From Stentor coeruleus (Eukaryota; Ciliophora; Heterotrichea; Heterotrichida; Stentoridae): a stretch of DNA of 31,883 bases. Both the position numbers and the translations under genes were made by a program. How positions within the stretch are numbered: position 1 is the first letter of the stretch; the number at the start of each line of letters is the position of its first letter. The notes under the pieces were generated by a model. That model was not told where the DNA came from. It ran no database searches and was given only the letters and a program-made list of their open reading frames with translations. Positions 1 to 7,732 of the stretch are shown here, in pieces. Location: assembly GCA_001970955.1 (NCBI GenBank), contig MPUH01000851.1:1-31883 (forward strand), in the 5' to 3' direction.

Positions 1-273
1 TATTTAATCCTTGATGTAGGATTTATAGTTGAAATTATATTGACTGAAATATAGTTTAAATTATCTCTAGACTATTTTCCACCTTGAGTAATTCTCTATA
101 AGACAAACTAAAGATAAAATTCGAAAAGAAAATTAATAAGCTAATTTTAATCTATATAATCAATTGATGTTCATGCATGCTTTAGTTAATCCTTAAATTG
201 AGTGCTATACTTTAAATAATATTGTATTTTAAATAAAATGCATTATAAATAATAAAGTATACACCCTGTTAAG

Positions 274-383
274 TCGAGCACCTGTATAACAGAAACATCT
301 CCCTAACTCGACAGTGAAAAAAGTCCCGAGCAGGAATCAATGCTTTTGTATAAAAAAAACTGTATATCTCGAGCACCTGCATA
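274..383. repeat. Subterminal direct repeat of the transposon end
   Basis: A 15-bp word occurs at 274-288 and 369-383 with a single C/T difference, and a related inverted hexamer lies at 307-312. Repeated short words close to a transposon end are commonly transposase-binding sites; that role is inferred here. Confidence 0.45.
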
Positions 384-488
384 TTTAATAAGTCAAGCAA
401 AATTTTTTAAAATTTGCATTTTTCAATATATTTTACCTGAATATCTTGAACAAATAATTAAATAAATAAAAATTGCTCAAACGAATAA

Positions 489-811
489 ACTTTATCAAAG
501 AAGCTTGAAGTTCTTGAATTCATTGATTCAGGAAAAACTGAAAGAGAGGCTAGGTTTTTTAATATTTCACGTATTACTGTGAATAAAATCAAGCAGAAAT
601 GAGATAAATTGCAACAAAATTGAGAGATGGTAATCAAGTCGATAGATACATGAAATTTAGGAAAACAGATAATGAAGATGTAAATATGCTAACTTAGAGA
701 TGGCTTCAACGAATGAGAGAAAAAGCATTCCAATTTTTGGGATATTTACCCCAAAATATCCAAGCAAAAAAAATTGCTGGGATATTACAGAGGTTATCAA
801 AATATTCCACT
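489..811 (+). pseudogene. Decayed pogo/Tigger transposase, CENP-B-type DNA-binding region
   Basis: Two overlapping frames read as one protein. Frame 1 (489-620) gives the typical pogo opening TLSKKLEVLEFIDSGKTERE followed by a helix-turn-helix (ARFFNISRITVNKIKQK). Frame 2 (626-811) gives NQVDRYMKFRKTDNEDVN, then RWLQRMREKAFQFLGYLPQN and KKIAGIL, the second helix-turn-helix of the CENP-B/Tc5 type. The frame changes near 621-626. There are in-frame stops at 486 (TAA), 600 (TGA), 695 (TAG) and 812 (TAA). Together these make it a pseudogene rather than a gene using another code. No DDE catalytic region follows. Assignment rests on motif recognition, not on an alignment. Confidence 0.6.
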
Positions 812-847
812 TAATTTCACTTATTAAAGTTACCTCAGATATCATGA

Positions 848-1276
848 CTTATTACTTTACTAGCAAATAAATTCTAAATTACCCTAAAGAACGAATCTAT
901 CTTCTTTTGTTTCGGTTGATTAATATAAAACTAGCCTTTAAATATTTGGTAAATTGAGAGAGATTATTTTTTAACAGTATAAGATTTACAATCAAATATT
1001 TAAACTATAATTTATAACTTATTATTAAAATATTTACCGTGAACGATGAGTCCATCCTACACTTCAAGTTTTAATAGTTTATACTAAGCAATTCTTGAAA
1101 ATGTGTGTTCTTAGTTTTTTAGTCTAATCTTAGTTTTCTTTTATTATTTATATTCTTCTCTTTTCTTTCTATAATTTTTTCTTTTTTAATCTGTAATAAA
1201 AGACATATGCTGATACTAGTTTTTTTGTTAAGACATCTTTAGATTTAATTTATTGTTATATCTATTAATCTTCAAA
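848..1276. other. Gene-free AT-rich spacer
   Basis: This stretch is very AT-rich with many stops in all frames. I see no coding fragment, RNA gene or clear repeat in it. It would hold the rest of the transposon if that were intact, but no transposase motif or right-hand terminal repeat is visible. Confidence 0.5.
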
Positions 1277-1762
1277 CTATTCAGAATCACTTAGTACTAT
1301 TATGTCTTCTTCTTTTACATCATTTGAAATAAAATTAGCACAATATTCTTTTTTTTTCTTATTCTGGATTTCTAAAGCTATGATTTTATAAGCTGAAATA
1401 ACATCTTGAATCTTTTCAAGAGGCAAATTACAGAATTCACTTATGCTAATTAGTGGAATCCCTTTCAAATAGTAATTAATAATGCGTTTTTTAATCCTTC
1501 TCGATATAGGTTTATGATATTCATTATGAAACAGCTCAAGAATATGAAGTGGAATCTCAAGTATTTTTGCAGTATCTTGTATTCCAAATGTTGAAATCAT
1601 GATTCGTATATATCTTCGCATTTGTATAAAGAATTGATTGTTATCAAAATCAAGATCACTAGTCCAATAGAATAAAGTTTGGCGGTCAATATTATGAGAG
1701 GTACTACAAGAATCAATTCCTGTAATAAGAGCATAAATGCACAGATCTTGGATTTCTTCCAT
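1277..1762 (-). CDS. Small protein with two HTH-like segments and a SUMO-interaction-type tail
   Basis: Predicted protein of 161 aa, starting at an ATG with an in-frame TGA eight codons upstream, so the start is well bounded. I do not recognise the family. Residues 62-80 and about 104-125 each look like a helix-turn-helix (DTAKILEIPLHILELFHN; ISISEFCNLPLEKIQDVI), separated by a basic stretch (SRRIKKR). The C-terminus is acidic and ends DIIVLSDSE, which fits the classic SUMO-interacting motif: a hydrophobic core followed by acidic or phosphorylatable residues. A DNA- or chromatin-associated role is plausible but inferred. It lies alone between the transposon remnant and a long spacer, so it could also be a domesticated or decayed transposon-derived gene. 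Reality as a gene is likely but not certain. Confidence 0.55.
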   Translation of the reverse strand: MEEIQDLCIYALITGIDSCSTSHNIDRQTLFYWTSDLDFDNNQFFIQMRRYIRIMISTFGIQDTAKILEIPLHILELFHNEYHKPISRRIKKRIINYYLKGIPLISISEFCNLPLEKIQDVISAYKIIALEIQNKKKKEYCANFISNDVKEEDIIVLSDSE

Positions 1763-3396
1763 TATTTTAGCTCCAGTAATTCTTCATAATGATTAAAAGC
1801 CCCCCTAATCTTTGATAATAGATATAATATGCAAATAGATAATAATCCTATTAAAGATATAAATTTCCGAGAGTTTAATTGATGATATTTTTTTGTTAGG
1901 GAACTTAATTAATTTAAATAGTTTAATGATATTTTTTGAAATACCATATTAACTAGTAAAAAAATATAAATAAAGTTTTTAGGTAAATGCCTGGCAATGA
2001 TAAATAGAAAAGCCAGGTTCTGAATTTTTTGAGGTTTAAAACAAGTTGAAGGATACTCTAATTGAAATGCTGAATGGGTTTTGGGTACAAGCCTCGTTAA
2101 TGGCCACTTCACCAATTACAAACTTTTTAGAAATCTGCTTGGCATTATTCTAAATTTGATGAAATTAATTCAGAAAAATAAGTCTCATCGTCTCATCCTA
2201 TGAAAGGTATTTAGATTATTGGAAAAATTAAGCGATTGGAGGAAAAAATTTTTTTCGTAGAGGTTGAATATAGAAGCTAATGCATATCTTACTAAAAATC
2301 ATTGTTAAAAATATGCAACCTCTAGTTTAATAATTTACATTGATCTTTGGATATAATAATTTAAAAAATGTTGTGCTCAATCACCAAACCGCAAGCTAAA
2401 ATATTTATTTTTTTAAGAAATCTACTTGTTTGTTTTGCATATTATTTTTCGGCAGTTTTAGTTTTTGTAAGCATAGTAAATCTTTATAATAAAATTATTT
2501 GATTTTAATTTGAGTCCTTGAAATGTGACAGCTTTAATAAATCAAAGCTAAAAATGTTATATATTAAAATATACAAAAAGATAGTTTATGAATGCAGAGC
2601 ACCTATTATTTTAAGACGTTATTTTGTTTACCAAATATATTAATTAGACAAGGTAAATTCATATGTAAAAAAAGTACTCTACCCTTAGTTTATATTCTAA
2701 ATAATAGTTTAGTATCACTAGTAGTTAATTTATATTAATACATGCAAATTTACAGAAATTTTAACATTCCATACTNTAGTTTAGTATCACTAGTAGTTAA
2801 TTTATATTAATACATGCAAATTTACAGAAATTTTAACATTCCATACTGCTATAATTTCAGAAATGGATTAAGAAATTAAAGCAAAATACCAACAATCGAA
2901 GAAACTAATGCCTTAGAAAAAATATTATTATTTTAGAGAAAATTACTTTGCGCAGGTTGATAACCATCTCAAATTAAAGAAAATAAAGCCCAAAATGCGT
3001 AATGATATCTGTTAATGCCTACTTAAATAGTTATCAAATAGAAAACTATTCTGAAAATCTTAATTCCCGATTTCATAACCTAAATAAAAATTAACCTTAA
3101 CAAAATTGTAATAAAATCGGAGCATCAATGAATAAATAAAATACTAGTTTGTGCTCTGTCTAAATTCTATTTTTTTTTTTACTAATTTTATTATCACAAA
3201 AGTTCATTAAGGTAATAAATCTAACTCATATATTAAACCTCAAACAACAATTTTTTCTCTTAAAGCATTAATTAATCTCATTTCCACTAGAATTTTAAAA
3301 TCCTAATCCCTCACAATCCAAAATTTCACTAATTTTACTTAACTTAATATTAACCCAAAAGCATTTCAAAGTACAGTCGCTTAATAAAATCCAAAA
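1763..3396. other. Long gene-free spacer with an assembly joint
   Basis: About 1.6 kb without a convincing gene. It contains an N at 2776 flanked by an exact 71-bp duplication. At 2863-3050 there is a stretch that starts with ATG and stays readable only if several TAA/TAG codons are ignored; in such AT-rich DNA this is weak evidence of former coding. A poly-T run near 3171-3181 precedes the next gene's upstream region. The 5' flank of the CH-domain gene, and so its promoter, must lie in the right-hand part, but no specific element can be named. Confidence 0.5.
2705..2847. repeat. 71-bp tandem duplication across a single N (assembly joint)
   Basis: Positions 2705-2775 and 2777-2847 are identical and are separated by one N at 2776. 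This is what results when two contig ends that overlap are placed side by side without being merged. I regard it as an artefact, not a biological repeat; the real locus probably has one copy. Confidence 0.85.
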
Positions 3397-5727
3397 ATGG
3401 ACCCAAGCTACTCAGAAATAATGATAGTCGATTGGGTAAACAGCCTAGACATCCCCTCATGCACCCTAGTAGACGATTTACAAGACTTAAGATCAGGTTG
3501 TGTAGTTGCAGACATTATATCATGGTTAAAAGATCATCCAGTAAGAGGAATCCATCGAAGTATCCAGTCAAGGTCAGAAGCATTAGACAATTGGGAACTT
3601 ATTTCAAGCGAACTTGCCGATCTCATACCTCAATCAGCAATAGGAGATCCTGAAGACTTCTTAGATGTAAAATTTATACAGAATGATGAAAGACTGTTAA
3701 GCCTTTTGAACTTTTTGAGTTCTGTGAAAAAAGAATCCAAAGCAGAAAGAACTGTTTCTGCACCAACTAGAGCATCAGAGTCCTCTACACATTATCAAAT
3801 GCCTTTAAGAATGGCTGCATCTCCTGCCCGGCAATCTCCGTATATACATGATACCCCACAACGGCCTTTTCCTGAGAAATCTACATATGAAGCAAAGCCT
3901 ATCCCTGAAGTTTTGAAAGAAACTTTAATTAACTGGCTTGAAGATCTTTCTATAATAAGGAAAGGAAGCATTGACTCTCAGATCCTACCAAGTATTTGTA
4001 GGACTGGGGTGTTATTTTGTGATCTTGTTAATAGAGTAGAAGGCAAAGCAGAAGTTATTAAAGGTATAGAAAGAAACCCTAGGAATCGGACTCAGGCATT
4101 AGCGAATATTAATAAAGCACTTGATTATCTTAGGAACCAGCCTAAGATGAATTCTCGACACCTTTGGGGAAGTAAAGATGTTATAGATGGTGATGAAATA
4201 GTTATCTGGGGCCTACTTGAAGATATTAGATCATTATATGTAGCTCCTAGGACGAATACACCTACGCAAAATCGAATTCCCCGGCCAGCTTCGAATTGTT
4301 CAATGGAAGTTGTTAAGCACCAAGATGAAGTTATCTTGCCTAAATCATTTCTCCAAGAAAAAAGCAAAGCCCTTAGAAGCTACTCAGCATCAATGAAAAG
4401 AACACCAAGCCAAACTCCATCTTTAGCTTCTCCAAGAATAACTCGCCCATCATCTAGTAAAAGCATGAAACCTCCAGTAAATGTCTCGCATTTTTACATA
4501 AGCCAAGATATGAAAAAACTCACAGTTGAATGGATATGTGCATTAGGAATTGATTTCGAAGGGTCAAAAAATCCATATACCGACAAACTTAAAAATGGAG
4601 TACTATTATGTGAACTAATCCATTTATTTGATAAAGAGATTATCAAAATAAATCAATCCCCACGTTCGTCCAAAGCTATTTTCGAGAACTTTTCCCGTGC
4701 TATATCAGTTTTCAAGAAAAATCATCCAGAAATTCCTAATACAGTTATAAACTGTCCTGAAAACATGGTCGAGAATGTAGAAATTGTTTACGCATTCATT
4801 TATTCTTTAATGACAGTTTTCCCTAATGCTGTACCTCTAGAATACCAAGATCATCCTTTACCATATGGTGCTCTAGGTATCAGGAAGCTTGAAAAATCAA
4901 TCACAGACTGGGTAGTCAGTTTAAATATCCTTCAACCAAGTCCAAGTAATTTCCAAGAACTAGTCCCAGAAATCCGTTCAGGTGTTTTACTATGTGTTGT
5001 TGTATCCAGAGCGTTTTCTATAAAAGTCCCAAGTATAACCCGAGACCCAAAAACCGAACAATCATCCATGAACAATATTAGAAAAGCGTTAGACTTACTT
5101 AAAAAAATCCCACAAATGTCACAAAAATACATCTGGAGTGCAAAAGATATTTTCAAAGGTAGTCATGGGGTGATTCTTGGGATTTTTGAAGACATACACA
5201 GATGTGCTCATGGATTACCTGCTAGGAAGGGAGGTGAAGACTATTATAAGGATGGTCCATACTTATCCCAAGGTAAAAAACATGTGAGGTCTTCTTCTTG
5301 GAAAGCTAGTTGTGAAGATTCATTTAATGCTACTTTTGGCTCAGCACTTTCCCCTAAAGTTTCAAGCAAGTGGGATAAAGAATCTGATGATGTAGATATT
5401 TATGCTGAGTGGTTAGCGGAACTAGGTATTTATGTTCCTAAGAGTATTTCATTTTTAAAAGAACATATCCCTGAATTTTCCTCTGGGATTCTCCTTTGCA
5501 ATATTGTTGCATCATTAGAGAAAATATATATTAATATTGAAAAGGATACGAGAACTAAGAAAAATGCTATGGGAAATATAATGAAAGCATTGATGGTACT
5601 TAAGAAAAAAACTAATTTCCCTGCAGAACTTAAAAACTGTGAAGAAGATATTTTTGCTGGCAAAGGTGCAGTGGTTCGCAAGCTGATTCAATCTTTAATA
5701 AAAATGTATAAGGCGAAAGCCCACTAA
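3397..5727 (+). CDS. Multi-calponin-homology-domain protein (about five CH domains)
   Basis: Predicted protein of 776 aa, apparently intronless, starting at the first ATG after a stop-rich spacer. It contains a series of units with the CH pattern: a W near the start of helix A, then GVLLC or a variant in helix C, later an N-I-x-KAL segment, and a final hydrophobic helix. The units lie at about 5-112 (most divergent), 170-282, 371-478, 496-605 and 664-775. Core matches include RTGVLFCDLVNR, KNGVLLCELIHLF, RSGVLLCVVVSRAF and SSGILLCNIVASL. CH domains bind F-actin or microtubules or act as scaffolds. Ser/Thr-rich linkers, for example residues 120-165 and 290-365, carry several SP/TP sites that could be phosphorylated. 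Actin-bundling fimbrins have four CH domains; five divergent ones without other domains is unusual. A cortical or ciliary cytoskeletal role is inferred. It converges with the next gene, leaving 44 bp between stops. Confidence 0.8.
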   Translation: MDPSYSEIMIVDWVNSLDIPSCTLVDDLQDLRSGCVVADIISWLKDHPVRGIHRSIQSRSEALDNWELISSELADLIPQSAIGDPEDFLDVKFIQNDERLLSLLNFLSSVKKESKAERTVSAPTRASESSTHYQMPLRMAASPARQSPYIHDTPQRPFPEKSTYEAKPIPEVLKETLINWLEDLSIIRKGSIDSQILPSICRTGVLFCDLVNRVEGKAEVIKGIERNPRNRTQALANINKALDYLRNQPKMNSRHLWGSKDVIDGDEIVIWGLLEDIRSLYVAPRTNTPTQNRIPRPASNCSMEVVKHQDEVILPKSFLQEKSKALRSYSASMKRTPSQTPSLASPRITRPSSSKSMKPPVNVSHFYISQDMKKLTVEWICALGIDFEGSKNPYTDKLKNGVLLCELIHLFDKEIIKINQSPRSSKAIFENFSRAISVFKKNHPEIPNTVINCPENMVENVEIVYAFIYSLMTVFPNAVPLEYQDHPLPYGALGIRKLEKSITDWVVSLNILQPSPSNFQELVPEIRSGVLLCVVVSRAFSIKVPSITRDPKTEQSSMNNIRKALDLLKKIPQMSQKYIWSAKDIFKGSHGVILGIFEDIHRCAHGLPARKGGEDYYKDGPYLSQGKKHVRSSSWKASCEDSFNATFGSALSPKVSSKWDKESDDVDIYAEWLAELGIYVPKSISFLKEHIPEFSSGILLCNIVASLEKIYINIEKDTRTKKNAMGNIMKALMVLKKKTNFPAELKNCEEDIFAGKGAVVRKLIQSLIKMYKAKAH

Positions 5728-5771
5728 GTCGATATAACTAATAAAATTTAACCTATACAAACTTTATGTGA

Positions 5772-6164
5772 TTAAAACTTTTTCTTGATTTTTAAATTTT
5801 TTTGCAATGTGCTGATACCTTTGCTCGGATAGCGTTTTTTGGGAAGAATCTTCACAGTAAGGAAGTCTTCACCTTTGTAGACAATCTCTTTACGGGCTTT
5901 TTTGAAGTTTCTCAAGTCAGTTTTATGGATATCAGTCTTTTTGCCTGAATTTTCTTTGAGCTTTTCACTTCCGAAGTACTGTAGGATTCCGATGTCCTCA
6001 TCAATTATCCCATCAGGGGGTATCAATGGGTTAGCTCTTTCCTGGCAGATTTCTTCTATAAGAATCTTCTTAGATTTGAGCTGTTCATTGAGGACTTTAT
6101 ATTCAATCTCCCATTCGTTTTTGCTTTCTTTGACTGGACCTCTTAGTCCTGTATCATGAATCAT
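5772..6164 (-). CDS. Small basic hypothetical protein
   Basis: Predicted protein of 130 aa with an ATG start. I do not recognise it. It is Lys/Glu-rich, probably helical in the middle (EWEIEYKVLNEQLKSKKILIEEI), with PLIPPDGIIDEDIGILQYFG in the centre and a strongly basic C-terminus (KNLKIKKKF). There are no membrane segments or signal peptide. The opposite strand is also open over much of this region (5902-6159). The minus frame was chosen for its charged, protein-like composition and because it lies tail-to-tail with the CH-domain gene, 44 bp away, like other convergent pairs in this window. A small cilium- or cytoskeleton-associated protein is possible but unsupported. Confidence 0.55.
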   Translation of the reverse strand: MIHDTGLRGPVKESKNEWEIEYKVLNEQLKSKKILIEEICQERANPLIPPDGIIDEDIGILQYFGSEKLKENSGKKTDIHKTDLRNFKKARKEIVYKGEDFLTVKILPKKRYPSKGISTLQKNLKIKKKF

Positions 6165-7732
6165 TATTTTTATGCAAATTAATTAAACTCTATTTTAAGA
6201 TTAAGGTTTAAAATTTGGTATAATATGGTCAAAATCTAGACTATATTCTTGCTTATGGATATCTTCTATACAATTGCTACTATTATAAGCACAAGATTTA
6301 TAACTATAAGCACTACAGTAGCAGTTAATATAGTTTTTTTCTATCTAGGCTCATATTATCATTACTATCATTATTACCATCTGCTTCTCTATTAATGTTG
6401 TTGATGATATGAATCTGTGTCGAAGATGATACTATTAAATGAAATTTTGAATCTTCACCAAGAATAGTAGATTTTTTAGGACTTACGTTGTGCTTAGTGT
6501 ACTAAAACCAGGTAAGGAAGTTGTGAAAAAGCAATTATACAATTTTCTGAATAGCTAGTGCTGCAAATATTAACTCATTATTATTGCTCTTTTTATTATG
6601 GAAATTAAACTTTCGTTGACAATTTCAAGAGTGTTTGAAAGACTCTTTCATAAAAGAGCCAAAGAGAAAACACATTTACTAAACCATTATCGGATATTGC
6701 GGTTTTAAATGTTAAAGCTTCAGTAATCAAGTAAAGTCACATATTTATACTTCTCAATCACATCGAATAAATCCTTAACAAAAACCCTGACGGCAATAGT
6801 CATTACTACTTAACTTTTTATCATAAAGTACTTTTTCATATAATTATAAATGCTTTCTCAGTATAAGGCTTGATATAGCTTGAGTTTTCAAGATGACAAA
6901 CTATAAGTCCTTTTGCTGATTCACTCAGTATTAAATTAGCAAATGACTTAAAATTAGAATTTTCATATCAATTCTTGGATAATCTGTGCTGAATAAGCTA
7001 ACCCTGTTGGAATAAATTATGATTTAGGTTTACTCCTGTATAGTTATTTGGGCAAAATCAGTAAGGCTGATCAGTCTCATAAATACCTTGGAATTTATTC
7101 ATTTACCAGATTTCATATACATGTTTATTAAACATAGATATGATGTAAAAGTTTTATTAGCTAAAGCATAAATTATCAATGAATATCCTAATGATAGTTT
7201 GCTTGTTAAATTTGAAGAAAAATTAATAAGAAAGTTAAAGTTATTTTTGTATCCTGCATATAAAGATCCTTCTAAGAAAATGTTAATGCATTTTATAGAT
7301 TTTGGAGAGATTTTTAAGCACGAAAAAGTATACCCAGTTTCATAAGACGGAATATTTTATTTGGTTAAATTTTGAAGGACAAAGAGCTGTTCTTGGAGAG
7401 GAGTACTTGAGAATTTACTAAGTGGAAAATTATTTTGAAAGATTAAACGAAAATTTAATTAGATACACTTATTCTACATTTAGATAGATAGAATTTGAAT
7501 TGGGGTAAACTCTTTATTTTTGAAATAATGAAAAGGATTTAATTGAAATATTGGGTAATACAAATTTATAAACAGTTTTATATAAATATATTATTCTGAA
7601 TCAGATATTATACAACAATTAAACAGTTTCTTTACTTTTATCTGATAATTAATCACTATTCACCATAAAATCATCATTTTTATAATTTATCTTTTGATTA
7701 TCTATTACCCATGCTGTAGTGATTCTATAAAT
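6165..7732. other. Gene-free spacer with decayed coding fragments
   Basis: About 1.57 kb without an intact gene. On the minus strand between roughly 6600 and 7060 several short runs look like former protein, for example NSNFKSFANLILSESAKGL and ALTFKTAISDNGLVNVFSLW, but they lie in different frames and are broken by stops. On the plus strand 7121-7523 there is a second decayed stretch, listed separately. I cannot name either family. The right end must contain the promoter of the kinase gene that starts at 7733. Confidence 0.45.
7121..7523 (+). pseudogene. Decayed coding sequence of unknown family
   Basis: Frame 1, from the ATG at 7121 to about 7345, reads YDVKVLLAKA, a TAA, then INEYPNDSLLVKFEEKLIRK and SKKMLMHFIDFGEIFKHEK before a stop. 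Overlapping frame 2 continues KTEYFIWLNFEGQRAVLGEE, then YLRI, and after further TAA/TAG codons VENYFERLNENLIRYTYSTF, ending at a TGA at 7521. Charged, non-repetitive composition and frame continuity suggest a former gene with one frameshift near 7330-7350 and several stops. The product is not recognised. It could be unrelated to the kinase gene that starts about 200 bp downstream. Confidence 0.4.

Larger units (their letters stand above)
262..847 (+). mobile_element. Remnant of a pogo/Tigger-like DNA transposon (left part)
   Basis: A CENP-B/pogo-type transposase N-terminal fragment (about 489-811) lies about 100 bp downstream of a stretch at 262-383 that looks like a transposon end. That stretch starts after a TA dinucleotide, the usual target of this superfamily. 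It has more G+C than its surroundings and carries TCGAGCACCTGTATA at 274-288, repeated with one mismatch at 369-383, plus an inverted CTCGAC at 307-312. No matching right end and no catalytic DDE domain were found downstream, so the copy is truncated or badly decayed. The element's exact borders are inferred. Confidence 0.5.

Noticed and set aside
657..845. Minus-strand open frame of 62 codons
   Set aside because: It lies antisense to the recognisable transposase fragment and is a shadow of it.
486..847. In-frame TAA, TGA and TAG codons in the transposase fragment as a sign of stop-codon reassignment
   Set aside because: A frameshift is also needed near 621-626, and the intact genes of the window end at TAA, TAG and TGA where their families normally end. 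Pseudogene decay explains the stops.
1909..2115. Minus-strand open frame of 68 codons
   Set aside because: It starts with GTG, not ATG, has no recognisable motif, and another frame of the same strand looks equally protein-like; not supported as a gene.
2863..3053. ATG-started stretch readable for about 60 codons if TAA and TAG are ignored
   Set aside because: In AT-rich DNA, frames limited only by TGA reach this length by chance, and no family motif is visible.
5902..6159. Plus-strand open frame of 85 codons
   Set aside because: It is antisense to the 130-aa minus-strand frame and has a skewed Ser/Leu-rich composition typical of a shadow frame.
6165..7732. tRNA or other structured RNA gene in the long spacer
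   Set aside because: No cloverleaf with conserved T-loop (GTTCRA-type) sequence or other recognisable RNA motif was seen by eye.
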